Positions 54,077 to 62,508 of a stretch of DNA of 64,000 bases are shown in pieces; within the stretch, counting starts at the first letter, position 1, and each line of letters opens with the position of its first letter. Under the pieces are notes generated by a model. It was not told the DNA's origin. It saw only the letters and a program-made list of their open reading frames with translations, and made no database searches. Position numbers and translations under genes: made by a program. Origin of the DNA: Catellicoccus marimammalium M35/04/3 (GTDB lineage: Bacteria; Bacillota; Bacilli; Lactobacillales; Catellicoccaceae). The stretch covers positions 62,001 through 126,000 of the forward strand of contig NZ_AMYT01000021.1 of the NCBI RefSeq assembly GCF_000313915.1, read 5' to 3'.

Positions 54077-54085
54077 TGCTATAAT
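54077..54085 (+). promoter_or_regulatory. Extended -10 promoter of the DUF1934 gene
   Basis: TGCTATAAT about 39 bases before the start codon. Confidence 0.65.
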
Positions 54086-54123
54086 AAAAAATAAAAGGAA
54101 TGATAAAAGAAAGGAAGGAAAAA

Positions 54124-54528
54124 ATGGAAAAAGTTCGTGTTTTCCTCAAACAAGATGGTGAAGAATTCCAAGGACAAGGATACTGGCAAAAACAAGGAGA
54201 AGATTATCAATTACAATTTACTTATAAAGAAGAAGATTCAACCGTAGAAGTATTATTTATCCATCATAATGATGGGACTTGTTCTATTCGTGAATTTAGT
54301 AAAGAGAAAGAATTATATCTTTATTTACAAGAAGGCTGGGAAGAAGGATATTTAAAAACCACTGTGGGAATGATGCTTTTTGTTACTAAATTAGAAAAAA
54401 TAGAGCAAATAGAAAAAGAAGACCAACGAATCTATGAAATTGGCTATCAATTAGGGCAATCAGAGGCAGATTCTCTTTTACATGAATTCGTTTTAATAAT
54501 TGAAAAAAACTCCGACGGAAATGAATAA
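54124..54528 (+). CDS. DUF1934 (YwiB) family protein
   Basis: 134-residue small beta-barrel-like protein: MEKVRVFLKQDGEEF, YQLQFTYKE, GTCSIREFSKE, GYLKTTVGMMLFVTKLEKI and YEIGYQLGQ are typical of the YwiB family, often encoded next to argS and rpoE. Function unknown. The argS gene usually found after it in Bacillus is not here; rpoE follows directly. The ATG at 54124 follows AAGGAAGG. Confidence 0.85.
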   Translation: MEKVRVFLKQDGEEFQGQGYWQKQGEDYQLQFTYKEEDSTVEVLFIHHNDGTCSIREFSKEKELYLYLQEGWEEGYLKTTVGMMLFVTKLEKIEQIEKEDQRIYEIGYQLGQSEADSLLHEFVLIIEKNSDGNE

Positions 54529-54532
54529 GATG

Positions 54533-54541
54533 TGATATAAT
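54533..54541 (+). promoter_or_regulatory. Extended -10 promoter of rpoE
   Basis: TGATATAAT 35 bases before the rpoE start. Confidence 0.6.
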
Positions 54542-54576
54542 GAAGAAGTTATAAAAATGGTAATGGAGGAAAAATC

Positions 54577-55143
54577 ATGGAATTAACTGTATTTGGAAAT
54601 ACACCTAAAGAAGAATTATCAATGATTGAAGTTGCAAAAGCAATTTTACAAGAAACAAAATCAGAAATCGAACTAAATCAACTTTTTAATGAAGTACAAG
54701 AATTTTTAGAATTAAGCAATCAAGAAATGCGCGAAAATCTTTCTCAATTTTATACTGATTTAAATATTGATGGTAGTTTTATTTCTTTAGGAGAAAATCG
54801 CTGGGGCTTACGTGAATGGTATCCAATTGATTCCATCGATGAAGAAGTTTCTCATACAAGTGAAGACGAAGAAGAAATGCCACGTAAGAAAGTATCTCAT
54901 AAAGTAAATGCCTTTATGGATAACGATGAAAATGCAATTGATTATAGTAATGACGATCCAGAAGATAATGATTTAGTTTTACATAATAACGAAGATGATT
55001 TATATGATGACGAACATCATAATGAAGAAATTTCAGACTATGATAATGAGTTATCAGAAATGGATGAAGACAGCATCCCAGAAGGAATTGAAGAAGAATT
55101 GACTGTAGTGGATCATGAAGATATGGATGGTTCTCTTCGTTAA
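54577..55143 (+). CDS. rpoE: DNA-directed RNA polymerase delta subunit
   Basis: Gram-positive-specific polymerase subunit that speeds recycling and promoter selectivity. 188 residues: N-terminal HARE-HTH domain (LSMIEVAKAILQETK to ENRWGLREWYP, residues 14-82) and a long, disordered, Asp/Glu-rich C-terminal tail. GGAGG precedes the ATG. It lies upstream of pyrG as in Bacillus and Enterococcus. Confidence 0.96.
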   Translation: MELTVFGNTPKEELSMIEVAKAILQETKSEIELNQLFNEVQEFLELSNQEMRENLSQFYTDLNIDGSFISLGENRWGLREWYPIDSIDEEVSHTSEDEEEMPRKKVSHKVNAFMDNDENAIDYSNDDPEDNDLVLHNNEDDLYDDEHHNEEISDYDNELSEMDEDSIPEGIEEELTVVDHEDMDGSLR

Positions 55144-55150
55144 TTTTCTA

Positions 55151-55179
55151 TTGACGATGAGAAAAGATACGTGTACAAT
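55151..55179 (+). promoter_or_regulatory. Promoter of pyrG
   Basis: TTGACG (55151-55156), 17 bases, TACAAT (55174-55179). The base 8 after the -10 begins GGGC (55187-55190), the initial sequence required for reiterative G addition. Confidence 0.85.
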
Positions 55180-55186
55180 CTGAATT

Positions 55187-55267
55187 GGGCACTCGAAAAG
55201 AGTCAGTAGAACGTTATAAATAGAAGCTCCCTATTCAGAGGATTGAATAGGGAGCTTCTCATTTTTT
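55187..55267 (+). promoter_or_regulatory. pyrG leader: CTP-sensing attenuator
   Basis: The predicted transcript starts with GGGC. A strong terminator follows: a 15-bp perfect stem (55223-55237 with 55244-55258) and a T6 tail. Its 5' arm contains GCTCCCT (55226-55232). In B. subtilis pyrG, low CTP stalls polymerase before the first C, extra G residues are added at the 5' end, and the poly-G pairs with the CUCCC stretch to block the terminator. All parts are present here, so pyrG is expected to be induced by low CTP. Confidence 0.85.
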
Positions 55268-55304
55268 AAAGATCCCAAATAATTATTTATGTATGGAGGT
55301 ATAT

Positions 55305-56915
55305 ATGGCAAAATATATTTTTGTAACTGGAGGAGTCGTATCATCAATCGGGAAAGGAATTGTAGCCGCAAGTTTAGGACGTTTATTAAAAAATCGCGGA
55401 TTGAAAGTAACGGTTCAAAAATTTGATCCTTACATCAACGTAGACCCAGGAACAATGAGTCCTTATCAACACGGTGAAGTTTTCGTAACAGAAGATGGAG
55501 CAGAAACAGACTTAGACTTAGGTCACTATGAACGTTTTATCGATATTAACTTAAATAAATTCTCTAACGTAACAACAGGGAAAATTTATCAAGAAGTATT
55601 ACGTAAAGAACGTAAAGGTGAATATTTAGGAGCTACTGTACAAGTAATTCCTCATATCACAGATATGATTAAAGAGAAAATCAAACGTGCCGCAAGCTTA
55701 ACAGATGCAGATATCATTATTACTGAAGTAGGTGGTACAGTTGGAGATATCGAATCTTTACCATTCTTAGAAGCATTACGTCAAATGAAAAAAGATATGG
55801 GTAAAGATAATGTAATGTACATTCATACAACTTTAATTCCATATTTACGCGCTGCAGGAGAAATGAAAACAAAACCTACACAACATAGCGTAAAAGAATT
55901 ACGTAGTTTAGGGATCCAACCAGATATGTTAGTGGTTCGTACAGAACAACCAATTACACAATCTATGCGTGATAAATTAGCACAATTTTGTGACGTAGAA
56001 CCAGAAGCAGTTATTGAATCTTTAGATGTGGATACATTGTATACGATTCCACTAAACTTACAAAAACAAAACATGGATGAAATTGTTTGTGAACACTTAA
56101 AACTAGACACACCACCTGCAGATATGACAGAATGGAAAGAGCTAGAAAATAAAGTGTTGAATTTAAAACACAAAGTACGCATTGCTTTAGTCGGTAAATA
56201 TGTAGAATTACCAGATGCTTATATTTCAGTAGTAGAAGCATTGAAACATGCCGGATATGTTCATGATACAGATATCGATATTGATTGGATTAACTCTGAA
56301 GAAGTGACTGCAGAAAACGTCGATGAATTATTAAAAGATGTCGATGGAATTGTTGTTCCTGGAGGATATGGTAGTCGTGGTTTAGATGGAAAAGCAGAAG
56401 CAATTCGTTATGCTCGTGAAAACGATGTGCCATTCTTAGGTATGTGTTTAGGAATGCAAATGGCAGTTATCGAATTTGGTCGCAATGTTTGTGGACTAGA
56501 AGATGTTCATTCTGCAGAAACTCATCCAGATGCTAAAAATAAAGTTATTGATTTAATGAGTGACCAACAGGATGTAGAAGAAATGGGAAATACACAACGT
56601 TTAGGTGCATACCCATGTAAATTGAAAAAAGGTACTGTTGCTTGGGAAGCTTATGACCATGCGGATGTAGTACAAGAACGTCACCGTCACCGCTATGAAT
56701 TTAACAATAAATATCGTGATTTATACGAACAAAATGGTATGGTAATTTCTGGTACTTCTCCAGATAATCGCTTAGTGGAAATTGTTGAAATTCCAACAAA
56801 CCGTTTCTTTGTGGCAGCGCAATTCCACCCAGAATTAATTTCTAGACCAAATCGTCCACAAGCTTTATTCAAAGCATTTATTGAAGCTTGTGTCGAAAAA
56901 GAAAATAAACAATAA
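55305..56915 (+). CDS. pyrG: CTP synthase
   Basis: Converts UTP to CTP with glutamine. 536 residues: N-terminal synthetase domain [17 protein letters not shown] with P-loop, [31 protein letters not shown], and the C-terminal glutamine amidotransferase domain with VPGGYGSRG, catalytic Cys in FLGMCLGMQ and the FHPE motif. The ATG at 55305 follows ATGGAGGT; an in-frame ATG at 55293 overlaps that site. Downstream terminator present. Confidence 0.98.
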   Translation: MAKYIFVTGGVVSSIGKGIVAASLGRLLKNRGLKVTVQKFDPYINVDPGTMSPYQHGEVFVTEDGAETDLDLGHYERFIDINLNKFSNVTTGKIYQEVLRKERKGEYLGATVQVIPHITDMIKEKIKRAASLTDADIIITEVGGTVGDIESLPFLEALRQMKKDMGKDNVMYIHTTLIPYLRAAGEMKTKPTQHSVKELRSLGIQPDMLVVRTEQPITQSMRDKLAQFCDVEPEAVIESLDVDTLYTIPLNLQKQNMDEIVCEHLKLDTPPADMTEWKELENKVLNLKHKVRIALVGKYVELPDAYISVVEALKHAGYVHDTDIDIDWINSEEVTAENVDELLKDVDGIVVPGGYGSRGLDGKAEAIRYARENDVPFLGMCLGMQMAVIEFGRNVCGLEDVHSAETHPDAKNKVIDLMSDQQDVEEMGNTQRLGAYPCKLKKGTVAWEAYDHADVVQERHRHRYEFNNKYRDLYEQNGMVISGTSPDNRLVEIVEIPTNRFFVAAQFHPELISRPNRPQALFKAFIEACVEKENKQ

Positions 56916-56928
56916 AAGGAAGGGTACA

Positions 56929-56957
56929 AAAAAACCAAGACTATACTTGGTTTTTTT
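56929..56957 (+). terminator. Terminator after pyrG
   Basis: 11-bp stem (56929-56939 with 56946-56956), 6-base loop, T run. Confidence 0.92.
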
Positions 56958-56996
56958 AGACGAAACATGAAGCAAAAAGGGAGAGAACAAGACAAA

Positions 56997-57632
56997 ATGA
57001 TCGTATTAGCTGGAATGATTGGAGTAGGAAAGAGCTCCTATACTGAAATGATTGCTCGCCATTTGGGCACAGAAGCTTTCTATGAGGAAGTAGATAACAA
57101 TCCAATTTTAGATAAATTTTATGAAGATCCAAAACGTTGGGCTTTCAGTTTACAAATTTATTTCTTAAACAAACGTTTCCGTTCTATCAAACAAGCACTT
57201 CATGATGCAAATAATGTATTAGACCGTTCAATTTATGAAGATGCTTTATTTACACGCGTTAATAATATGCAAGGAAATATCAGTGATGTAGATTTAAACA
57301 TTTACAATGACTTATTAGAAAATATGATGCAAGAAATTGATAGCTTACCTAAAAAGGCACCAGATCTTTTAATTTACTTAGAAGCAGATTTTGATACAAT
57401 TTTAGCTCATATTAAAAAACGTGGACGTAGTTTCGAACAAGTGGATGATGATCCAGAATTGTTAGAATACTACAAATTACTATATAGTCAATATGGTCAA
57501 TGGTTTGAAGATTACCATTACTCTCCAAAAATTAAAATTTCTGTGGATGAATATGATATTATTGAAAATCCAGAAAATGAAGAAAAAGTTATGAAAATCA
57601 TTGAAAAAGCATTGGAAGATGCTCGTAAATAA
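56997..57632 (+). CDS. Deoxynucleoside kinase (dAK/dGK family)
   Basis: 211 residues. MIVLAGMIGVGKSSYTEMIA holds the P-loop, followed by the YEEVDNNPILDKFYEDP, DRSIYEDALF (DRS motif) and LIYLEADFDTILAHIKKRGR blocks of the deoxyadenosine/deoxyguanosine kinase family, which salvages deoxynucleosides in lactic acid bacteria. Specificity cannot be fixed. The ATG at 56997 gives the canonical start; the upstream in-frame ATG at 56967 lacks a ribosome site, while AGGGAGAG is 11 bases before 56997. Confidence 0.9.
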   Translation: MIVLAGMIGVGKSSYTEMIARHLGTEAFYEEVDNNPILDKFYEDPKRWAFSLQIYFLNKRFRSIKQALHDANNVLDRSIYEDALFTRVNNMQGNISDVDLNIYNDLLENMMQEIDSLPKKAPDLLIYLEADFDTILAHIKKRGRSFEQVDDDPELLEYYKLLYSQYGQWFEDYHYSPKIKISVDEYDIIENPENEEKVMKIIEKALEDARK

Positions 57633-57714
57633 TTCATTTATTATGAATGATTTAGAAAAAAAATGTAATCTTTTCATTATCCAATGAAATAGGGTGGCAG
57701 AAGAGAGATAAATT

Positions 57715-57723
57715 TGGTAAAAT
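57715..57723 (+). promoter_or_regulatory. Extended -10 promoter of fba
   Basis: TGGTAAAAT about 48 bases before the start, with GTGGCA 18 bases upstream as a weak -35. Confidence 0.55.
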
Positions 57724-57771
57724 AAAGACATCAAGAAAATGTCTAAAAGACACAATTAGGAGGAAATTGAC

Positions 57772-58638
57772 ATGCCATTAGTTTCAGCTAAAGAAATGTT
57801 AGAAAAAGCACGTGCTGGTCATTATGCAATCGGTGCGTTCAACACAAATAACTTAGAATGGACAAAAGCAATCTTAACAGCAGCAGAAGAAATGAAATCT
57901 CCTGTAATCATCCAAACATCTATGGGTGCTGCTAAATACATCGGTGGCTACAAAATGGCTTACGATTTAGTAAACGATTTAATGGAATCAATGAATATCA
58001 CTGTTCCTGTAGCTTTACACTTAGACCACGGTGAATACGAAGACGCATTAGAATGTATCGCTGTAGGTTACACTTCAGTTATGTTCGATGGTTCTCATTT
58101 ACCATTCGAAGAAAACGTTGAAAAAGCGAAAAAAGTTATCGCTGAAGCACACGCTAAAGGAATCTCTGTTGAATGTGAAGTTGGTTCAATCGGTGGAGAA
58201 GAAGACGGCGTAGTTGGTGCTGGTGAATTAGCAGATCCAGAAGAATGTGCAGCAATGGCTGAATTAGGAGTTGACTTCTTAGCAGCTGGTATTGGTAACA
58301 TTCACGGTGTTTACCCAGAAAACTGGGCTGGATTAAACTTCGAACGTTTACAAGAAATCTCAGAAAAAATTAACGGATTACCAATGGTATTACACGGTGG
58401 TTCAGGAATTCCTAAAGAACAAATTGAAAAAGCAATTGAATTAGGTGTTTCAAAAATCAACGTTAACACTGAATGCCAATTAGTATTCGAAGAAGCTACT
58501 CGTAAATATATTGAATCAGGCGCTAGCCAAGAAGGTAAAGGATTTGACCCTCGTAAATTATTAGCACCAGGTACACAAGCAATCATCGACTTAGTTAAAG
58601 ATCGTATGACTTGGTTTGGTTCAGCTGGTAAAGCGTAA
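57772..58638 (+). CDS. fba: Fructose-bisphosphate aldolase, class II
   Basis: Zinc-dependent glycolytic aldolase. 288 residues: YAIGAFNTNNLEW, the zinc and active-site residues in ALHLDHGEYEDALE, SVMFDGSHLPFEEN, GIGNIHGVY and MVLHGGSGIP. Codon use is strongly biased (GGT, AAC, GAA, TTA), unlike nearby genes, fitting high expression. AGGAGG precedes the ATG. Monocistronic with its own promoter and terminator. Confidence 0.98.
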   Translation: MPLVSAKEMLEKARAGHYAIGAFNTNNLEWTKAILTAAEEMKSPVIIQTSMGAAKYIGGYKMAYDLVNDLMESMNITVPVALHLDHGEYEDALECIAVGYTSVMFDGSHLPFEENVEKAKKVIAEAHAKGISVECEVGSIGGEEDGVVGAGELADPEECAAMAELGVDFLAAGIGNIHGVYPENWAGLNFERLQEISEKINGLPMVLHGGSGIPKEQIEKAIELGVSKINVNTECQLVFEEATRKYIESGASQEGKGFDPRKLLAPGTQAIIDLVKDRMTWFGSAGKA

Positions 58639-58650
58639 ATCAAACAAGAG

Positions 58651-58682
58651 AAAGACTTCATCCTCGGATGAGGTCTTTTTTT
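58651..58682 (+). terminator. Terminator after fba
   Basis: 12-bp stem with one wobble pair (58651-58662 with 58667-58678), CTCG loop, T run. Confidence 0.93.
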
Positions 58683-58697
58683 GTCTGTAGAAAATAG

Positions 58698-58725
58698 TAG
58701 ACAAATAGAAAGAAATTTTGATAAT
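58698..58725 (+). promoter_or_regulatory. Possible rho promoter
   Basis: TAGACA (58698-58703), 16 bases, GATAAT (58720-58725). Weak but the best candidate after the fba terminator; it would give a leader of about 75 bases. Confidence 0.4.
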
Positions 58726-58747
58726 TAAAAGTGGATAGAAATTAAAG

Positions 58748-58808
58748 AAAGGAGGAGTTATTTTTCTGTAAAAAGATAACCGCACAGAAGAATAGCAAAA
58801 TCTTTATG
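58748..58808 (+). promoter_or_regulatory. Hairpin-bridged ribosome binding site of rho
   Basis: AAAGGAGG (58748-58755) is a perfect 8-base match to the anti-Shine-Dalgarno, yet it is 50 bases before the rho ATG and no usable start codon lies at a normal distance from it. Between them a 13-bp stem forms: 58757-58769 with 58784-58796 (11 Watson-Crick, 2 G-U pairs, 14-base loop). Folding it out leaves 10 bases between GGAGG and ATG, a normal spacing. The bases directly before the ATG contain no other SD. Confidence 0.7.
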
Positions 58809-60068
58809 GCAAATGAATATTTAACAATGGCTGAATTAGAGAAACATACGTTAAAACAACTCTATGAATATGCACGTCAATTCTCTATTAAAGGCTATAG
58901 TAAAATGAATAAAAAAGAATTGGCATTAGCAGTATTGCGTGCACAAGCAGAAGAACAAGGATTTTTTGTCATGGAAGGGGTTCTTGATTTACAAGGGGAT
59001 TATGGATTTTTACGTCCCATTAACTATTCACCGAGTCAAGAAGATATTTATATTTCTTCCTCACAAATTCGCCGTTTTGGTTTAAGAAATGGAGATTTAG
59101 TGACAGGAAAAGCTCGTCCACCAAAAGAAAATGAGCGTTATTATGGATTGATGCATGTAGACTATGTAAATGGAAAAGAACCAGAGGAAGCAAAACAACG
59201 TCCTCACTTTCCAGCGTTAACTCCAATTTATCCGAATCAAAGAATTCAATTAGAAACGGATACGAATCCTTTATCCACTCGTATGATTGATTTATTTTCT
59301 CCTGTTGGTTTTGGGCAACGTGGTTTGATTGTAGCTCCACCAAAAGCAGGGAAAACGGAGATTATTAAAGCTGTAGCCAATGGGATTGCGGTGAACCATC
59401 CAGACAGTCATTTAATTGTCCTTTTAATTGATGAACGTCCAGAAGAAGTAACAGAGATTGAACGTAGTGTTAAAGGGGAAGTAGTTTCTTCTACTTTTGA
59501 CCAACAACCAAGCAATCATGTCAGAATTGCCGATTTAGTATTAGATCGTGCGATGCGTTTAGTCGAAGATAAACAAGATGTAATCATTTTAATGGATAGT
59601 ATTACACGTTTAGCTCGAGCAAATAACTTAGTTATTCCAACGAGTGGTCGTACCTTATCTGGAGGAATTGATCCAACTTCGTTTTATCGTCCAAAAAAAT
59701 TCTTTGGGGCAGCTAGAAATATTGAAGAAGGAGGTAGTTTAACGATTTTAGCTACCGCCTTAATTGATACAGGGAGTCGGATGGATGATGTGATTTATGA
59801 AGAGTTTAAAGGAACAGGAAACATGGAATTACATCTTTCTCGTGAACTAGCAGAACGACGCATTTTCCCAGCGATTGATATTAAACGCAGTGGAACTAGA
59901 CGTGATGATTTGTTATTGACACCACAAGATCAAGAAGTGAGTTGGTACTTCCGTCAACAGATGACCAAAGATGGGCTAGAAGTGAGTCGTAAGTTACATG
60001 AATTAATGAAGAAAACAAAGAATAATCAACAATTTGTTGAATTTGTTGAAGAAAAAATTCAAAAATAA
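58806..60068 (+). CDS. rho: Transcription termination factor Rho
   Basis: Hexameric RNA-dependent ATPase that terminates transcription. 420 residues: N-terminal helical domain ([19 protein letters not shown]), cold-shock RNA-binding domain with [12 protein letters not shown], and ATPase domain with Walker [10 protein letters not shown] near residue 180, Walker [15 protein letters not shown], the Q-loop/R-loop region and the [11 protein letters not shown] block. The N-terminus at ATG 58806 matches Firmicutes Rho; no ATG, GTG or TTG occurs in frame between the stop at 58743 and it. The ribosome site is unusual (see the hairpin feature). No rpmE follows. Confidence 0.97.
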   Translation: MANEYLTMAELEKHTLKQLYEYARQFSIKGYSKMNKKELALAVLRAQAEEQGFFVMEGVLDLQGDYGFLRPINYSPSQEDIYISSSQIRRFGLRNGDLVTGKARPPKENERYYGLMHVDYVNGKEPEEAKQRPHFPALTPIYPNQRIQLETDTNPLSTRMIDLFSPVGFGQRGLIVAPPKAGKTEIIKAVANGIAVNHPDSHLIVLLIDERPEEVTEIERSVKGEVVSSTFDQQPSNHVRIADLVLDRAMRLVEDKQDVIILMDSITRLARANNLVIPTSGRTLSGGIDPTSFYRPKKFFGAARNIEEGGSLTILATALIDTGSRMDDVIYEEFKGTGNMELHLSRELAERRIFPAIDIKRSGTRRDDLLLTPQDQEVSWYFRQQMTKDGLEVSRKLHELMKKTKNNQQFVEFVEEKIQK

Positions 60069-60099
60069 AAAGGATTAAGAGAAAATCTTAATCCTTTTT
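60069..60099. terminator. Bidirectional terminator between rho and the lactonase-like gene
   Basis: 12-bp or longer stem (60069-60080 with 60086-60097), GAAAA loop, A- and T-run flanks. Confidence 0.92.
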
Positions 60100-60110
60100 G
60101 TTTGTTTAAA

Positions 60111-61091
60111 TTATACTTCTGAAGAGATCATTGCTCGGATGCCAGGAACTTTTGTATCATAAGAACATAGTTCAATATGTCCACAAGAATGAATCTTGAA
60201 TAAAGATAAATTATTAGTAAAGGCATTCATTACAAATAAATAATTTTGTTGACGATTTAAACGCATCGTAATTGGAGCAATACCTTCACAAGCAATAGAG
60301 TTTAAGTAAGTTACATCATGACCTTCATTTTCCAATTTGAAAACAGAAATTGTATTGGTTTCTCGATTACTAATGAATAAGCAACGATCTTTCCAAAGTA
60401 CCATATCGGTTGCTATTCCTTTTTGGTGTTGTGGAACCGTGCGGTAAGAATGAACATGAGTGATGGTTCCACCTACTTCATATTGGAAAACATGTAAATG
60501 ATGCATTTCTTGATTTAAAGCATAGAAGTATTGATTTTTACTATGGAAAGTAAGATGACTGAAGGCTTCAACAAATGGGAAGGTTGTTTTGCCGATCCAT
60601 TTTAAGTGCCCATTATGAGAAACTTGATAGCAAACAAAAGCTGGTTCTTTTTTCAAGCTAACCATTAAAACATTATCGTTTGTTAATACACAATCAATAA
60701 TATCTTCTTCTACTTCTACTTGTTGTTCGCGAATTAAGTTTCCGCTTTGCTCAATAGTGTAGCTATATAAACTACCATCACGATGAGCACTAATTAAGAC
60801 TCCCCATTCTTTTTGAATGGCTAAACGGAAGGGAGCAGAAGGTTCTTCAAAAGTGCGGTCAATTTGTTGATAATTACTCATATTATTATCATAAGAGACA
60901 ATACCGCCTCCCTGGTCGGTACGACAAGCGATAAATAAATGGTTATTTAAATCAAAACAAATATCATTTGGTTCTTTTTCTAGAAGAATTCTTTTGTAAT
61001 GGGAAAGAGTCCCTTTTTTTGGATCTAAAAGGATACGATAAACGCCGCCTAAATATTGCTTATCAGTATTACATAGTAAGATCTGTTCCAT
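60111..61091 (-). CDS. Lactonase-family seven-bladed beta-propeller protein
   Basis: 326 residues, no signal peptide, with repeated strand patterns ending in aromatic or acidic turns such as RLAIQKEWGVLISAHRDGSL and TMRLNRQQNYLFVMNAFTNN. These match the blade repeats of the 6-phosphogluconolactonase-like (YbhE/Pgl, lactonase) family. The conserved blade signature is more divergent than in proven 6-phosphogluconolactonases, so activity is uncertain. It stands alone on the minus strand, convergent with rho. Confidence 0.75.
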   Translation of the reverse strand: MEQILLCNTDKQYLGGVYRILLDPKKGTLSHYKRILLEKEPNDICFDLNNHLFIACRTDQGGGIVSYDNNMSNYQQIDRTFEEPSAPFRLAIQKEWGVLISAHRDGSLYSYTIEQSGNLIREQQVEVEEDIIDCVLTNDNVLMVSLKKEPAFVCYQVSHNGHLKWIGKTTFPFVEAFSHLTFHSKNQYFYALNQEMHHLHVFQYEVGGTITHVHSYRTVPQHQKGIATDMVLWKDRCLFISNRETNTISVFKLENEGHDVTYLNSIACEGIAPITMRLNRQQNYLFVMNAFTNNLSLFKIHSCGHIELCSYDTKVPGIRAMISSEV

Positions 61092-61131
61092 AATATCCCT
61101 CTTTCTTATTTGTTAATTTATCCCTATGTTA

Positions 61132-61137
61132 ATTATA
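61132..61137 (-). promoter_or_regulatory. -10 box of the lactonase-like gene
   Basis: Minus-strand TATAAT about 40 bases before the start; no clear -35. Confidence 0.45.
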
Positions 61138-61199
61138 CTCCTTAAAATGAGAAATAGGATAGTGAAAAGTTAGATTATTTTTAGACAAAGAAAAAGTTA

Positions 61200-61208
61200 T
61201 GATACAAT
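61200..61208 (+). promoter_or_regulatory. Extended -10 promoter of the AI-2E family gene
   Basis: TGATACAAT just upstream of the ribosome site, with TTAGAC 16 bases upstream as a possible -35. Confidence 0.55.
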
Positions 61209-61230
61209 GGACAAAAAAGGAGGAACGGCA

Positions 61231-62394
61231 ATGAAAGAAAAACAGTCTTCTCATTCATGGTTTTGGAAATTGGTTGCCAATAATAAACTGGTTTCTGTTT
61301 TAGTCATTATTTTATTAATGCTTTTCATCATTAATATGGCAAAACAAGTTTCTTGGTTTTTCCAACCTGTTTTCCAATTCATTGCGATTATTGGAGCACC
61401 TATTTTAGTTTCTGGGGTTCTTTATTATTTATTGAGTCCAATTGTGGACTTTTTAGAAAAAAGAGTGCGTGTTCCACGTACCATTTCCATCATTTCTTTA
61501 TTTTTAATTATTGTCTTACTATTGATTTGGGGAGGAATTCATTTAGTTCCTGAAGTCCAAAATCAATTTATGACCTTAAGTAAAAATATCCCGCATTATT
61601 GGAAAGAAATTACCGATGAGTTTCAATCTTTGATGAAATCAAGTGATTTATCTCAAATCAAAGCGCAGTTAGATTCGATCAACAAAGATATTTATGTACA
61701 GTTAGGACATATGGGCAAAAAGCTATTTTCTAATGGCTTTTCTGGATTGTCAAATATGGTCAGTGTTGTAGCTAGTATTGTAGTAACGATTGTGACTGTA
61801 CCTTTCATTTTGTTCTATCTATTACGTGATGGAAAACGACTAGAACCTTTTGTTTTGAAATTTTTACCACAAAAAATTCAAGCTTCTGTCCATCAAGTAT
61901 TACATGATATTAATGAAAAGGTATCTTCTTATATTCGTGGACAAATTATCGTGGCGATTTCAGTAGCGATTATTTATATGATTGGTTTTAGCTTAATTGG
62001 TTTAGATTATGCGATTGCTTTAGGTACTTTAGCTGGAATCTTTAATATTATTCCCTATCTAGGTTCTTGGTTAACGATGATTCCGGTTGTTATTATCGCT
62101 CTTGTCACAGGTGGACCAATGATGTTAGTGAAAGTCATCTGTGTTCATTTAGTAGAACAATTGATTGAAGGACACGTATTAGATCCAATCGTTATTGGTT
62201 CACAAATGGATATTCATCCATTAACCATCATTTTTGTATTATTAACGGCAGGAAAACTATTTGGTATTTTAGGAGTCGTATTAGGAATTCCAGGTTATGC
62301 GACGATTAAAGTTATTGTCGTTCATATTTATAATTGGTATCGAGCAAATTCTGCTCTCTTTGCAGAAGATGAAGCCCCCACAGAGAGTTCTTAA
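61231..62394 (+). CDS. AI-2E family transporter (PF01594-type permease)
   Basis: 387 residues with about eight membrane segments: two near the N-terminus, a soluble central region (about 110-180) and a block of helices after 190, ending in a short acidic tail. The GLDYAIALGTLAGIFNIIPYLGSWL segment region (YLGSW) and HVLDPIVIGSQMDIHPLTI are family hallmarks. Members export diverse small molecules or act as Na+/H+ antiporters; the name AI-2E does not prove a quorum-sensing role. The ATG at 61231 follows AAAGGAGGAAC; an in-frame ATG at 61207 lies before that site. Confidence 0.88.
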   Translation: MKEKQSSHSWFWKLVANNKLVSVLVIILLMLFIINMAKQVSWFFQPVFQFIAIIGAPILVSGVLYYLLSPIVDFLEKRVRVPRTISIISLFLIIVLLLIWGGIHLVPEVQNQFMTLSKNIPHYWKEITDEFQSLMKSSDLSQIKAQLDSINKDIYVQLGHMGKKLFSNGFSGLSNMVSVVASIVVTIVTVPFILFYLLRDGKRLEPFVLKFLPQKIQASVHQVLHDINEKVSSYIRGQIIVAISVAIIYMIGFSLIGLDYAIALGTLAGIFNIIPYLGSWLTMIPVVIIALVTGGPMMLVKVICVHLVEQLIEGHVLDPIVIGSQMDIHPLTIIFVLLTAGKLFGILGVVLGIPGYATIKVIVVHIYNWYRANSALFAEDEAPTESS

Positions 62395-62423
62395 CTTCAA
62401 GTCTTTGACTTGAAGTTTTTTTG
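62393..62423 (+). terminator. Terminator after the AI-2E family gene
   Basis: Perfect 11-bp stem (62393-62403 with 62407-62417), TTT loop, T run; it starts inside the stop codon. Confidence 0.93.
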
Positions 62424-62450
62424 CGTGGATTGAAAAACGTATGATAAAAT
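62421..62450 (+). promoter_or_regulatory. Possible pncB promoter
   Basis: TTGCGT (62421-62426), 18 bases, TAAAAT (62445-62450) with a TG extension. Confidence 0.45.
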
Positions 62451-62508
62451 GATAATGTTCTAGATTTATGATAAGATCTTTACAATAAGAAAGGAGTCGT
62501 CATTTTTA

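Noticed and set aside
57672-57705. AGGGTGG after a small hairpin upstream of fba, resembling part of a T-box
   Set aside because: The T-box core needs AGGGTGGNACCGCG plus specifier and terminator elements; here AGGGTGG is followed by CAGAAGAG and fba is not a tRNA-related gene.
58743-58805. An upstream start for rho close to its SD
   Set aside because: The frame is open back to a stop at 58743-58745 but contains no ATG, GTG or TTG, and the encoded residues do not resemble Rho.
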